Shown one piece after another: positions 38,216 through 47,062 of a stretch of 64,000 nt of DNA (position 1 is the stretch's first letter; each line of letters starts with the position of its first letter). The stretch comes from Stappia sp. MMSF_3263 (GTDB taxonomy: Bacteria; Pseudomonadota; Alphaproteobacteria; Rhizobiales; Stappiaceae), in NCBI RefSeq assembly GCF_030733745.1, contig NZ_JASHIK010000004.1, positions 205,603-269,602 of the forward strand, written 5' to 3'. The notes beneath the pieces are model-generated. The model saw nothing but the letters and a program-made list of their open reading frames with translations, did no database searches and was not told the DNA's origin. A program made the position numbers and the translations under genes.

Positions 38216-38577
38216 GTCTTCCCCTTACGTGTTTCGATCTCCACATGAATTGAGTGCTTTTGTGGTTCCGGGGGCTCGCCTGGCGGAACCGGCGCCGGCG
38301 CCTGCATGGCTTCGCGATAGTGGCGGTTCGACACGTTTCCGCGAGCAGTGCCTGCGGTCTGTCCACCGAGACGACCTTTCAGGCAGCATGGTCTTTGCCC
38401 CTGCAATTGGCGCAGACGCGTCTGACAGGCTGTACCAAGTGACGAGATGCGCGCTGCGCTTCATCCCGTGGCTGCCGGCGAAGACTTGTCGAGGTGCATG
38501 TTCCCTCGGGGTGCTTTCGCCTTTGACGCACCAGAGCGGCACGCTTTAGTTGTTTTCGCATCGGCGGAGGCAACTCA
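38216..38577 (+). other. Intergenic region between tRNA-Ala and the radical SAM gene
   Basis: 362 bp without a convincing gene on either strand. A 7-bp inverted repeat (GGTTCCG 38264-38270, CGGAACC 38284-38290) lies near the tRNA end. A promoter-like pair TTGACG (38522-38527) and TTAGTT (38545-38550), spacer 17, precedes the radical SAM gene. No copy of the tRNA 3' end was seen downstream. Confidence 0.45.
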
Positions 38578-39723
38578 ATGTATCCAGGGCACGCGACCGA
38601 CTATCTCCATATCCTGGTGGTGAAGGTCATCCGGTCATGCAACCTCCGCTGCAGATACTGCTACTATATCAATGATGATACGCGCGATTACGGGTCGTCC
38701 ATGAGCGTCGAGACGGTCACGGCCCTGTACGAGCGCTACCGCGACTACCTCTCCGGGCTCGGCCGGGAAGGAGCGATCGTCTGGCATGGGGGAGAGCCGC
38801 TCATGCTTGGCCATGCGCGCTTCGCCAGGTTCATGGATCTGCAAGAAGAAACCGGCTTGGCACCGTTCATTCACAACAGGCTGCAAACCAACGCCTTGCT
38901 GATCGACGACGCATGGATCGACTTCCTGCACCGCTATGACATCGGCATCGGGGTGAGCATCGATACCGACCAGGCCTCCCACGATGCCAACAGGGTGACG
39001 CCGAAAGGCGAGGGAACGTATGTCCAGACGGTGGCGGCGCTGAACCGGCTCCGCGAGGCTGGAATCGGTACAGGCGTCTTGAGTGTCGCTGCCGGATCGG
39101 TCGATGGACGGCACGCGATTTCGTCGCTGCGCTCGCTCGGTGTCTCCAGTGCCGACATTCTTTTGCCAATGACAAACAATGCAAGGCAGAAGAACGCCGA
39201 CACGGCGGTAGATCTCGACGCCTTGCCCGATTTCCTGGTCGATGCCTTTCGCGAGTGGGTGAAGGGCGACGACCCGTCAATGCGCATTCGGCTTTTTTCT
39301 TCCATGATCCTGCAGGCTTTCGGTCGTCGCACGACGTTCCTTGGTACCGGTGGGGCGGACATGAGTTCCCTGGCGGTTGTCGAAACGGACGGCTCCCTTT
39401 GCATGGACACCGAATACAGCCAGCTGGAGCGCTTCCGGATTGCTGGTGGCTACAGCACCGGTCTCAATGTGAAGGATGACGATTTCACGTTTGCCCGCGC
39501 CGAGACGCTGATCAAGGCCTTCGTTTCGCAGGTCGGCGGAGACCGGCTGCCGACGGCCTGCAAGAGCTGCGAGGTCGCCGCCGTGTGCGGCGGCGGGCAT
39601 CCCGGCTCGCGATACGACGACGCGGACGACTCCCACGATCATCCAAGTGCCCATTGCATGGCGCTGTACAGGCTTGGCCAGGAAACCCTGTCCTATTTGA
39701 AGAACCCGCACCCGTATCTTTGA
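38578..39723 (+). CDS. Radical SAM/SPASM-type peptide-modifying enzyme
   Basis: A 381-residue radical SAM protein not assignable to a named enzyme. The [4Fe-4S]/SAM motif CNLRCRYC has cysteines 21, 25 and 28, followed by WHGGEPLM. The C-terminal region carries further cysteines C328, C331, C337 and C360 in the pattern CKSCEVAAVCGGG...PSAHC, resembling the auxiliary cluster domains of FxsB-like and other RiPP maturases, and also anaerobic sulfatase maturases. A strong GGAGG precedes ATG 38578. The small gene 14 bp downstream is its probable substrate or partner. No sulfatase, transporter or protease is adjacent, so a peptide-modifying role is favoured but inferred. Confidence 0.82.
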   Translation: MYPGHATDYLHILVVKVIRSCNLRCRYCYYINDDTRDYGSSMSVETVTALYERYRDYLSGLGREGAIVWHGGEPLMLGHARFARFMDLQEETGLAPFIHNRLQTNALLIDDAWIDFLHRYDIGIGVSIDTDQASHDANRVTPKGEGTYVQTVAALNRLREAGIGTGVLSVAAGSVDGRHAISSLRSLGVSSADILLPMTNNARQKNADTAVDLDALPDFLVDAFREWVKGDDPSMRIRLFSSMILQAFGRRTTFLGTGGADMSSLAVVETDGSLCMDTEYSQLERFRIAGGYSTGLNVKDDDFTFARAETLIKAFVSQVGGDRLPTACKSCEVAAVCGGGHPGSRYDDADDSHDHPSAHCMALYRLGQETLSYLKNPHPYL

Positions 39724-39737
39724 GAGAGGAATTTGCG

Positions 39738-39935
39738 ATGAGCGAAAATTCGGGAAAGACGGTCAAGGTCAAATTCGAAGTCGAAATCCAGGGTGTGAAC
39801 GAAGAGCTTCACGGCCGCCTCATGGCGGTCCACGAGGCCGGCGACCTGACGAACATGGTCAAAAGCATTCTCAACGAGGCCGATAACGATTCCTATACAA
39901 AGGTCATCTGGGGACAGTGGCAGCAGTTCGGCTAG
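39738..39935 (+). CDS. Candidate RiPP precursor peptide, 65 residues
   Basis: Starts at ATG 39738 with GAGAGGAA seven nt upstream, 14 bp after the radical SAM stop codon. The first 50 residues are charged and leader-like (KTVKVKFEVEIQGV, then a helical acidic part). The end changes sharply: Tyr53, then WGQWQQFG at residues 58-65. It contains no cysteine. Two aromatic-x-Gln triplets (W58-G-Q60, W61-Q-Q63) and a terminal Phe-Gly are what would be expected of a core for aromatic side-chain crosslinking by a radical SAM enzyme. It might instead be a non-modified accessory protein. No homologue is recognised by eye. Confidence 0.7.
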   Translation: MSENSGKTVKVKFEVEIQGVNEELHGRLMAVHEAGDLTNMVKSILNEADNDSYTKVIWGQWQQFG

Positions 39936-40018
39936 GATCGATCGCTGCTCACGGGGACAACGCCTTGCTGCCTGTCGTCGCAGCGGAATGAGCGAACACC
40001 GAACTGTCCGGAATCGGC

Positions 40019-40050
40019 AAAAAAGCGGCCCGCGGGAAAACCGCGAGCCG
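40019..40050 (-). terminator. Terminator of the chemoreceptor operon
   Basis: On the minus strand, CGGCTCGCGG and CCGCGGGCCG form a 10-bp stem with one mismatch and a TTTTC loop, followed by C and six T. It lies about 35 bp after the chemoreceptor stop. Confidence 0.75.
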
Positions 40051-40085
40051 TTCCGGTAAACTACGGACGTGTTCCGTGAGACCGC

Positions 40086-41771
40086 TCAGGCGGCGCGGAT
40101 TGTCGACAGGAACTCGTTCATCGCCGACTGCATGCGGTTCGAGCGGTCGTGCAGGTCGCGGATAGATTCCCGCATCTCCGCGCTCAGGTCACCGGTCTGG
40201 TTCGCCTGATTGGACACCTCGACGATCGAACTGCTGACGCTCAGCGTGCCGCGTGCCGCCTCTGCCACGTTGCGGGCGATCTCGTTGGTTGCCGCGTTCT
40301 GCTCTTCCGTCGCCGCCGCCATGGCGGAGGTCCGCTGGTGGATGGTTTTCACCATTTCGGCGACGGAGGCCGTTGCCACGATGGAATCGTCGGCAGCCTG
40401 ACGCATCTCCGAGATCTGCGTGTCGATCTCCTCGGTCGCCTTGGCCGTCTGTTCTGCCAGCGCCTTGACCTCGGAGGCGACGACCGCGAAGCCGCGTCCG
40501 GCATCTCCGGCGCGGGCCGCCTCGATCGTGGCATTGAGCGCGAGCAGGTTGGTCTGCTCGGCGATGTCGGTGATCAGCCGGGTCACGTCGCCGATCTTGG
40601 CCACCACCTGCTGCAGCTTGCCGACCGCGTTGTTGGAGCGCTCGACCTCGCTGGAGGCTTCCGTCACCACCTTCGAGGAAGCGTGCACCTGCTCGTTGAT
40701 CTCGGCGATGGAGGCGGAGAGTTCCTCCGTCGCGCTCGCCACCGTGTTGACGTTCTCTGTTGCCTGCTGCGAGGCGGAGGAAACCGACAGGGCCTGGTCC
40801 GTCGTCCCGTGGGCGATGTCGGCAAGCGACCCGGCGGACCCGTTGAGCGCCTCCAGCCCGCTGATCATCTCGCGGGTGATGGTCAGGACGGTTTCCTCGA
40901 AGCTGCTGGCCACCGCTTCCATTTCGGTGCGGCGCCGCTCGGCCGCGTCGAGCCGCTGGCGTTCGGTGTCTGCTTCCAGTTCGCGGGTGCGGATCAGGTT
41001 GGCACGGAAGACGCCGAGCGCCTCGCCCATCTGGCCGATCTCGTCGGAGCGCCTGCCGAAGTCGACTTCCTCGTCGGTGTCGCCGTCGGCGAGCTTGCGA
41101 ACCACGTTGGCGAGCTGGCCGAGGGGGCGCGACACCATCGCGAAATTCAGGTATCCGAGCAGCCCGGCAAAGAGCGTGATCAGCAGGCCGCTGCCGAGCG
41201 CCACCATCTGCGCGGAGGCAAGTTCGGCTCTCTGGGTGCCGAGCAGGGCGCTCTCGCGCTCCTGGAGCGATTTCTGCAGCTCCGCAACACCATCGAAGGT
41301 CGAGGCGAGAAGGTTCGCGCCCGTCGCGGTCAGCTCCATCGCCCGCGCCAGGTCGACCGTCTCGGGAACCCGCATCAACCGGATCTGCTCATTGGCGAAA
41401 CTGTCGGCCCAGGACTTCCAGGCAGTGCGGACGATCTCGGCCTGTCCGACCAGGCTTTGGTCCAGGCCGGAAAGCCGCGACCCCAGCCCGTCGATGCGGG
41501 TCGTGATCTCGACCGACTGGTCCTCGACCTTGCCCACCCAGTCGCGATTGCCGGTCAGCAGGAAGTTCTTGACCCACAGCGCCTGCTGAAGCACGGCCCG
41601 CTGCAACAGGTCGGCCTCGCGCGAGATCGAGGTGACGGTTTCCGCCTGCTGTACCGCCTCGGCGGCGGTGATGGTTTTCGTGTAGGTGATGGCGCCGCCG
41701 ATGGCGCCGATCAGCGCCAGACAGGAGAAGGCGATGGCGCCCTTGGTCGAGACCGATAAATTGGCGAACAT
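40086..41771 (-). CDS. Methyl-accepting chemotaxis protein
   Basis: A 561-residue inner-membrane chemoreceptor. TM1 about residues 10-31, a helical periplasmic domain of about 155 residues (four-helix-bundle type), TM2 about 190-212, a HAMP domain ([20 protein letters not shown]), and the cytoplasmic signalling domain whose hairpin tip is [20 protein letters not shown] followed by [18 protein letters not shown]. There is no C-terminal CheR-binding pentapeptide (it ends STIRAA). The gene 15 bp upstream encodes a secreted PDC/Cache-like protein, so the receptor may sense through that partner. No che genes are in the window. Confidence 0.94.
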   Translation of the reverse strand: MFANLSVSTKGAIAFSCLALIGAIGGAITYTKTITAAEAVQQAETVTSISREADLLQRAVLQQALWVKNFLLTGNRDWVGKVEDQSVEITTRIDGLGSRLSGLDQSLVGQAEIVRTAWKSWADSFANEQIRLMRVPETVDLARAMELTATGANLLASTFDGVAELQKSLQERESALLGTQRAELASAQMVALGSGLLITLFAGLLGYLNFAMVSRPLGQLANVVRKLADGDTDEEVDFGRRSDEIGQMGEALGVFRANLIRTRELEADTERQRLDAAERRRTEMEAVASSFEETVLTITREMISGLEALNGSAGSLADIAHGTTDQALSVSSASQQATENVNTVASATEELSASIAEINEQVHASSKVVTEASSEVERSNNAVGKLQQVVAKIGDVTRLITDIAEQTNLLALNATIEAARAGDAGRGFAVVASEVKALAEQTAKATEEIDTQISEMRQAADDSIVATASVAEMVKTIHQRTSAMAAATEEQNAATNEIARNVAEAARGTLSVSSSIVEVSNQANQTGDLSAEMRESIRDLHDRSNRMQSAMNEFLSTIRAA

Positions 41772-41786
41772 GACTTTGTCCCTGAT

Positions 41787-42395
41787 TTAGCTGGCGGGCG
41801 AATTGCGGCGCTGCAACTCGGTGAGGTTGACCTCGACTGTCGCGGCGCCGATCGGCTGGGCGGTTTCGGGATCGGCCAGGGTGAGGTTGAGCTGGGCGCG
41901 CCAGATCTTGCGCTCCTCGTCCCATTCGGCTTCGTCGATGAAGACCGCGTTGGCTCCGGCCGGGAAGGTCTTCTGGAACTTGGCCTCGTCGCCTTGCCAG
42001 TAGTCGCCGGTGATCGCGCTCTGGCCGACATTCAGCCCGTTCCCGTCCATCACGAAGATCTCGGTGTAAAGGCCGAGCGTCTGGGCCTGGATTCGCAACA
42101 GGTAGATCGACAGGGGCGCCGACAGCGTCGCGGCGATCAGCGGCTTGTCGTCGCTCTTTCGCTCCGCCACCCACTGCTGGTCGAGTGCATCGATCGCCGC
42201 CTGGCCGAGATCGCCGCGCAGGCTGTTCTGCGCCTTGATCGACAGCGGGACGATCGGGTTGGCCAGCCACTCGCGTGTCTGGGCGATGAAGGTATCGTCG
42301 ATCAGGGCGGTGACATCGGGTGCCGACGGTTCCGCCGCCGCCGGCCCGGTCAGGGCGAGGATCGACAGAATGAGAGTACCGGCGATGCGTCGCAT
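41787..42395 (-). CDS. Secreted PDC/Cache-like sensor protein
   Basis: A 202-residue protein with a cleavable signal peptide (MRRIAGTLILSILALTGPAAA) and no TM afterwards, so it is periplasmic. The central part IFVMDGNGLNVGQSAITGDY followed by WQGDEAKFQKTF is typical of PDC/Cache sensor folds normally found inside receptors. It lies directly upstream of the chemoreceptor in the same operon (15-bp gap). Its likely job is ligand binding on behalf of that receptor; the ligand is unknown. A role in another periplasmic process cannot be excluded. Confidence 0.72.
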   Translation of the reverse strand: MRRIAGTLILSILALTGPAAAEPSAPDVTALIDDTFIAQTREWLANPIVPLSIKAQNSLRGDLGQAAIDALDQQWVAERKSDDKPLIAATLSAPLSIYLLRIQAQTLGLYTEIFVMDGNGLNVGQSAITGDYWQGDEAKFQKTFPAGANAVFIDEAEWDEERKIWRAQLNLTLADPETAQPIGAATVEVNLTELQRRNSPAS

Positions 42396-42831
42396 GTCTG
42401 GCTCCTGTCTAAAAAATGGTCACTCCACATTTCGCCCGCGGGGGTTAACGCCATCTTTAAAAGGCGAGGAGAAAAATTCAAATGAATGAAATCAATTAGT
42501 TATTCGAATATATTGCAGGAATTACGCATTATCCCGGAAGGGTCGATTCGTATTTTCTGCAAGCTTCCTTTTGATGTGCAATTTTTCGGGCAACTTCTGA
42601 CGCTGCGTCAGACAGGCTTGCCGTCGCCGGCGGTATGGGCGGCGCGTCCTGCCCGGTGCGTTTCTTGAATCTGACGCCGCATGCCGCCATATAGAAGACA
42701 ACGGGGCACGTTGTCCCTGCCGGATGCCTGTCGGGTCCGGCGATTTGAACGTCCCGGTCGCGTTCGGGTTCACAGCGGCGCGGACGGGTCGTTTGTAAAA
42801 TGGGCCGCTTTTGAAAAAGGGCTTGATGCAT
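42396..42831. other. Divergent intergenic region between PDC-protein and hsp20 genes
   Basis: About 436 bp without a supported gene. The stretch 42455-42600 is AT-rich for this genome and should hold the promoter of the minus-strand chemotaxis operon. The right part holds the heat-shock promoter listed next. Confidence 0.55.
42664..42692 (+). promoter_or_regulatory. Sigma-32 (RpoH)-like heat-shock promoter
   Basis: CTTGAA (42664-42669) and CCATAT (42687-42692) with a 17-bp spacer match the RpoH-type promoter pattern of Alphaproteobacteria. It is 140 bp upstream of the Hsp20 start. Confidence 0.65.
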
Positions 42832-43260
42832 ATGACGCGCATGTCAGCGTTTTCCTCTCCGTTGCTCCTCGGCTTTGAGGATCTCGAGCGGATGCTCGAC
42901 CGGGTAAGCAAGGGCGCCAACGACGGCTATCCGCCGTACAATATCGAGCGCCTTCCCAAGACCGAGACGCATGGGGAGATCATCCGCATCACGCTTGCGG
43001 TTGCCGGGTTTACCCGCGATCAGCTCGATGTCAGCGTCGAGGAGAGCCAATTGGTGATCCGCGGCCGGCAGGAGGACGACAAGTCCCGTCACTTCCTGCA
43101 TCGGGGCATCGCGGCGCGGCAGTTTCAAAGGGCCTTCGTTCTGGCGGAAGGGATCGAGATCCTTGGCGCCGAACTGAAGGACGGCCTGCTTTCAATCGAC
43201 CTTGTCCGTCCACAACCCGAGCGCATCGTACGCCGGATCGAGATCGACGCGCGGGACTGA
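42832..43260 (+). CDS. Small heat-shock protein, Hsp20/alpha-crystallin family
   Basis: A 142-residue ATP-independent holdase. N-terminus MTRMSAFSSPLLLGFEDLER is typical of rhizobial class A small heat-shock proteins. The alpha-crystallin domain runs from PPYNIERLPKTETHGEIIRI to GAELKDGLLSIDLVRP. ATG 42832 is chosen by family comparison; ATG 42826 and TTG 42811 in the same frame are possible. A sigma-32-like promoter lies upstream and a DUF1150 gene follows by 73 bp, the common alphaproteobacterial pair. Confidence 0.92.
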   Translation: MTRMSAFSSPLLLGFEDLERMLDRVSKGANDGYPPYNIERLPKTETHGEIIRITLAVAGFTRDQLDVSVEESQLVIRGRQEDDKSRHFLHRGIAARQFQRAFVLAEGIEILGAELKDGLLSIDLVRPQPERIVRRIEIDARD

Positions 43261-43333
43261 TCCCGCATGTCGGTTGTCCGGTCATCCGGAAAGGGCGATG
43301 CGGCAGGTCCGCTCGCCGGAAAGGAGTAGTGCC

Positions 43334-43591
43334 ATGACGCGTGACGAAGAACATCTCGAAATGCAGCCGGGCGAGTTCAAGGCTCTTGGCGCCGGGCAGA
43401 TCGCCTATGTGAAGCGCATGACTTCGGACGATGTCTCGACGCTTTTTCCGCAAGCCCCGCATATGGAGCCTGGCCTGAGCCTATGGGTGCTGCTCAATGC
43501 GGACGGGACGCCGATCATGCTGACGGACAGCCGCGAGGCGGCGCTCGCCAACGCGGCGGAGCATGAGCTTTACACGGTCGGCCTGCACTGA
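43334..43591 (+). CDS. DUF1150 family protein
   Basis: An 85-residue protein started at ATG 43334 behind AAGGAG. Core sequence GAGQIAYVKRMTSDDVSTLF and LWVLLNADGTPIMLTDSREAA, the DUF1150 signature found in Alphaproteobacteria next to hsp20 genes. Function unknown; co-transcription with hsp20 suggests a heat-shock-linked role. A strong terminator follows, so the operon is two genes. Confidence 0.88.
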   Translation: MTRDEEHLEMQPGEFKALGAGQIAYVKRMTSDDVSTLFPQAPHMEPGLSLWVLLNADGTPIMLTDSREAALANAAEHELYTVGLH

Positions 43592-43628
43592 CGTCGGGCG
43601 GCCCCGCCGGCTTCGACGTAAACCAGGA

Positions 43629-43663
43629 CGCCCCGGTTCATTCACATGGACCGGGGCGTTTTT
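43629..43663 (+). terminator. Rho-independent terminator of hsp20-DUF1150 operon
   Basis: CGCCCCGGT (43629-43637) pairs with ACCGGGGCG (43650-43658) and is followed by five T. Confidence 0.88.
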
Positions 43664-43712
43664 CGTGGGACATGGGCCGCGGCCGGACAGCCGCGGACCG
43701 CGCCGGGAAGCC

Positions 43713-44177
43713 TCAGGCCGCGTTGGAGGCGGCCGGTTGCGTCAGGATGGTGTAGAGCGCATCGGCGTCGCTGCTCGCCCGGAGCTTGGCGACGGTGCCG
43801 GGATCGCGCATCCGGCGGGCGATGCGGGCCAGTGCCTTCAGGTGATCCGCTCCGGCCCCTTCGGGCGCAAGCAGGACGAAGACGAGATCGACCGGCTGGT
43901 CATCGAGCGCATCGAAGTCGATTGGCCGCTCCAGCCGGGCGAAAAGGCCGACGAGCTTGTCGAGGCGGACAAGCTTGCCATGCGGAATTGCGATGCCGTT
44001 GCCGACACCTGTCGATCCGAGGCGTTCACGCTGCAGCAGCGTGTCGAACACGTCGCGTTCCGGCAGGCCCGTGACAGCGGCGGCCTTGGCGGCCAGTTCC
44101 TGAAGCGCTTGCTTCTTGCTGTTCGCTTTCAGGCTCGGAACGATCGCTTTCGACGTGAGGAGATCGTTGAGATCCAT
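43713..44177 (-). CDS. ptsN: PTS EIIA-Ntr regulatory protein PtsN
   Basis: A 154-residue EIIA of the fructose/mannitol type with regulatory function in nitrogen, potassium and carbon control. The phospho-acceptor is His66 in GIAIPHGKL, preceded by RERLGSTGVGNG; FVLLAPEGAGADHLKALARIA is the other conserved block. Last gene of the conserved rpoN-hpf-ptsN order. It belongs to the same regulatory PTS as HPr and EIIA-Man at 13 kb. Confidence 0.95.
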   Translation of the reverse strand: MDLNDLLTSKAIVPSLKANSKKQALQELAAKAAAVTGLPERDVFDTLLQRERLGSTGVGNGIAIPHGKLVRLDKLVGLFARLERPIDFDALDDQPVDLVFVLLAPEGAGADHLKALARIARRMRDPGTVAKLRASSDADALYTILTQPAASNAA

Positions 44178-44265
44178 AAGGCGACTCGTCGTTGGGGCAA
44201 TGAGAGGCGATCGGCAAATCGCCGCGCCCCCGATCGGGGGCGCGGCGCTGCCGGCTGATGCCTGA

Positions 44266-44841
44266 CTACCTGGTTGCGTTTTCCGGGTCGATCCACCCGT
44301 AATTTCCGTCCGGACGGCGATAGACGACGTTCACCGCCCCGCTTCCGGCATTGCGGAACACCACGACGGGCGCTTCCGCGAGATCGAGCTGCATGACCGC
44401 CATGCCGACGGTCATCGTCTTCACCTTGGCGGATGTTTCGGCCACCACGAGCGGCGTGAAGTCGGCAGGAACCTCCTCCTCGTCCTCGACGGAGGCGAGC
44501 ACATAGGAGGTGGCATCGAACACGTCGCGTCCGTTGGACGCGTTGCCGTGGTGGTCCTTGAGCTTGCGCTTGTAGCGGCGCAGGCGCTTCTCGATGCGCT
44601 CGGCGGCGGCATCGAAGCTCTGGCGCGGATCCTGACTGTCGGCGGAAACCTGCAGGTCGATACCGGTGTCGAGATGCAGCAGGCATTCGGAACGGAAGCC
44701 GGAACCCTCGCGTCCGATGGTCACGTGGCCGGTATAGCCTCCATCGAAATATTTGGAGATACCTTCGGCAACGCGATCCTCGATATGCGTGCGCAGTGCG
44801 TCACCGACATCGACATTCTTCCCCGATATCCGCAGTGTCAT
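44266..44841 (-). CDS. hpf: Ribosome hibernation-promoting factor, long form
   Basis: A 191-residue protein with the N-terminal ribosome-binding domain (MTLRISGKNVDVGDALRTHI to FDAAAERIEKRLRRYKRKLKDH) and a separate C-terminal dimerisation domain (ETSAKVKTMTVGMAVMQLDL, VVYRRPDGNYGWIDP). The long form joins two 70S ribosomes into inactive 100S dimers in stationary phase. It lies between rpoN and ptsN, the standard position, but 448 bp after the rpoN stop. Confidence 0.95.
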   Translation of the reverse strand: MTLRISGKNVDVGDALRTHIEDRVAEGISKYFDGGYTGHVTIGREGSGFRSECLLHLDTGIDLQVSADSQDPRQSFDAAAERIEKRLRRYKRKLKDHHGNASNGRDVFDATSYVLASVEDEEEVPADFTPLVVAETSAKVKTMTVGMAVMQLDLAEAPVVVFRNAGSGAVNVVYRRPDGNYGWIDPENATR

Positions 44842-45289
44842 GGGAACCTCTTCTTGTTCTGGTCAATCCGACCCGACGATGAATATGACGCGATTCCCGC
44901 ACATGTCATCGCCAGCCAACCCACTCTTGCAGACCGGGAGGCGGATTGATATCCGCAACCCGCCTAATTGCGTCCCGGTCCTGGGTTACACCTTCGTTGC
45001 GGCGGCACACTGTCCGCCGTCCACGGGCCGGTTCATGCGCTCCGCCGGCGGTTTCCTGCCGTGCGGGCGTCCTGAGACCATGCGTGCCGTTTCCGGCACG
45101 TCCGAGCGCGGCTCTATAAGCGCCCGGCCCGACGAAGTCAAATGCACTGCCGGCCGATGTTGCACGCCGGGTCGTCGCCGGGTTCGTAACGGCCTGTACA
45201 AGTGCCTGAAGATGCGAAGATTTCATCGCCCCATATGCCGTGCCTTTCGTTGCCGCGTTCCGGCGGGCAGTCCGCTGCCGGAGTTCGCG
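44842..45289 (-). other. Intergenic region between rpoN and hpf
   Basis: 448 bp, unusually long for this dense region. No reading frame on either strand looks like a protein family and no clear hairpin-plus-T terminator or consensus promoter was found. It probably carries an hpf promoter, since hpf is generally induced in stationary phase independently of rpoN. Confidence 0.4.
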
Positions 45290-46846
45290 TCAATCCCGGC
45301 GAGCCTGTTTCTCCCGTCGTCTCTGGACGGAGGAGGGCAGGCGCAAGGACTCCCGGTATTTTGCAACCGTTCGGCGGGCAATGTCGATCCCCTCCGCCTT
45401 CAACACTTTGACGAGGGTGTCGTCGGACAGCACGTCGGAGGGACTTTCGGCCTCGATCAGCGCCTTGATGCGGTGACGCACGGCCTCGGCCGAATGGGCA
45501 TCGCCCCCGCCGGCCGAAGGGATCGAGGCGGAGAAGAAATACTTCAGCTCGAAGATGCCGCGAGGCGTTGCGATATACTTGTTGGAGGTCACCCGGCTGA
45601 CCGTGGATTCATGCATGGAGATCGCTTCCGCGATGGTGCGCAGGTTCAGCGGACGCAGGTGCTGGACACCCTCGGCCAGGAACGCATCCTGCTGGCGCAC
45701 GATCTCGCTGGCCACCTTGAGGATCGTCCGGGCGCGCTGGTCGAGGCTTTTCGACAGCCAGTTGGCGGTCTGCAGGCAGTCGGTGAGAAAGGTCTTTTCG
45801 GTTTCGTCGCGCGCCTTCTTGCTGATCAGGGCGTAATAGGTCTGGTTGACCAGCACCTTGGGAAGCGTGTCACTGTTCAGTTCCACAGACCAGCCGCCGT
45901 CGCGCGCCGCCCGCACGACGACATCGGGCACGACCGGCTGGATCAGGGTCTCGCCGAAGAAGCTTCCAGGCTTGGGATCGAGCGCCCGCAGCTCCGCGAT
46001 CATCTCCCTGAGGTCTTCGTCGTCCACGCCGCAGGCCGCCTTCAGGGCCGCATAGTCATGGCGCGCCAGAAGGTCGATATTCTCGATCAGGGCGGCCATC
46101 GCCGGGTCGTAGCGGTTCTTCTCCTGCAACTGCAGCTTCAGGCATTCGGCCAGCGAGGTCGCGAACACGCCCGTCGGTTCGAGCGTCTGCAGCAGGGACA
46201 GGATTTGGTCGAGCCGCGCCCGCTCGACGCCCATGCGCTCCCCTGTCTCGTCAAGATCAAGGCGCAGATAGCCGGCATCGTCGAGATTGTCGATCATCAC
46301 CTGGGCGATCATCCGGTCCACGGGATCGGCGATCGCCAGCACCATCTGCTCGCGCAAATGCTGCTGCAGCGAGACATCGGAGGCGACGAAGGCCTCCAGA
46401 TTGTAGTCGTCGCTGGCGCCTCCACCGCCCGTCCGACCGCCAAGCCCGGTCTGCCACTGGTCGCGCTGCTGTGTTTCAGCGCCGCCTGCAGGCTGTTCGC
46501 GCCCGGTGCCGGGATCGTCGGGATAGATGTTGCCGAGATCGGTATCGAGCCGCGAGGCGATGTCGCGAGAGCTGTCGGACAGCTCCGCGCTGAGCCACTC
46601 TCCGTCCCCGTCCCCGTCCGCCTCCCGCGAGGCGCTGCCCGTATCCCCATCGGCAGCCTCGCCGCCCTCGGCCGGACCGGCGTCGCTTTCGACCCGCTCC
46701 AGCAGCGGGTTGCGTTCCATTTCGGCTTCGACATAGCTCGTCAGGTCAAGCGACGACATCTGCAGCAGCTTGATCGCCTGCATCAACTGCGGCGTCATGA
46801 TCAGGGTCTGGCCCTGGCGGATCTCAAGCTTTGGCGACAGCGCCAT
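45290..46846 (-). CDS. rpoN: RNA polymerase sigma-54 factor RpoN
   Basis: A 518-residue sigma-54. Region I (LEIRQGQTLIMTPQLMQAIK and following LLQMSSLDL) binds activators, an acidic region II spans about residues 55-130, the core-binding domain follows, then the HTH region and the RpoN box ARRTVAKYRESL near the C-terminus, which contacts the -24 element. Full length. It lies downstream of lptB with a 216-bp gap, as in other Proteobacteria. Confidence 0.96.
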   Translation of the reverse strand: MALSPKLEIRQGQTLIMTPQLMQAIKLLQMSSLDLTSYVEAEMERNPLLERVESDAGPAEGGEAADGDTGSASREADGDGDGEWLSAELSDSSRDIASRLDTDLGNIYPDDPGTGREQPAGGAETQQRDQWQTGLGGRTGGGGASDDYNLEAFVASDVSLQQHLREQMVLAIADPVDRMIAQVMIDNLDDAGYLRLDLDETGERMGVERARLDQILSLLQTLEPTGVFATSLAECLKLQLQEKNRYDPAMAALIENIDLLARHDYAALKAACGVDDEDLREMIAELRALDPKPGSFFGETLIQPVVPDVVVRAARDGGWSVELNSDTLPKVLVNQTYYALISKKARDETEKTFLTDCLQTANWLSKSLDQRARTILKVASEIVRQQDAFLAEGVQHLRPLNLRTIAEAISMHESTVSRVTSNKYIATPRGIFELKYFFSASIPSAGGGDAHSAEAVRHRIKALIEAESPSDVLSDDTLVKVLKAEGIDIARRTVAKYRESLRLPSSVQRRREKQARRD

Positions 46847-47062
46847 GCAGGCTCCCAGATTTCAGGGCTCGTCACGTGAGGAGACGACCGCCCGGCATCG
46901 GCCCGGACAGGCACAGGCGACGGACATGCCCCTGCCCGTCGTCTCCCGGACCCGTTGCCGGCAAGCGGTGCGCCGTCGGCGCGCCCATGCGCTGGCGACC
47001 GGAGCACTTGCCCCGCTCCGGTTGGTCCGCTTCTTGCTTTGTACCCTAAGGAAAGTTTCGCA

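Noticed and set aside
40149..41759. 536-codon plus-strand open frame opposite the chemoreceptor
   Set aside because: The chemoreceptor signalling domain on the minus strand is unmistakable; the opposing frame is a shadow.
44753..46879. 708-codon plus-strand open frame opposite rpoN
   Set aside because: rpoN on the minus strand is full length with all regions; the antisense frame has low-complexity composition and no domain.
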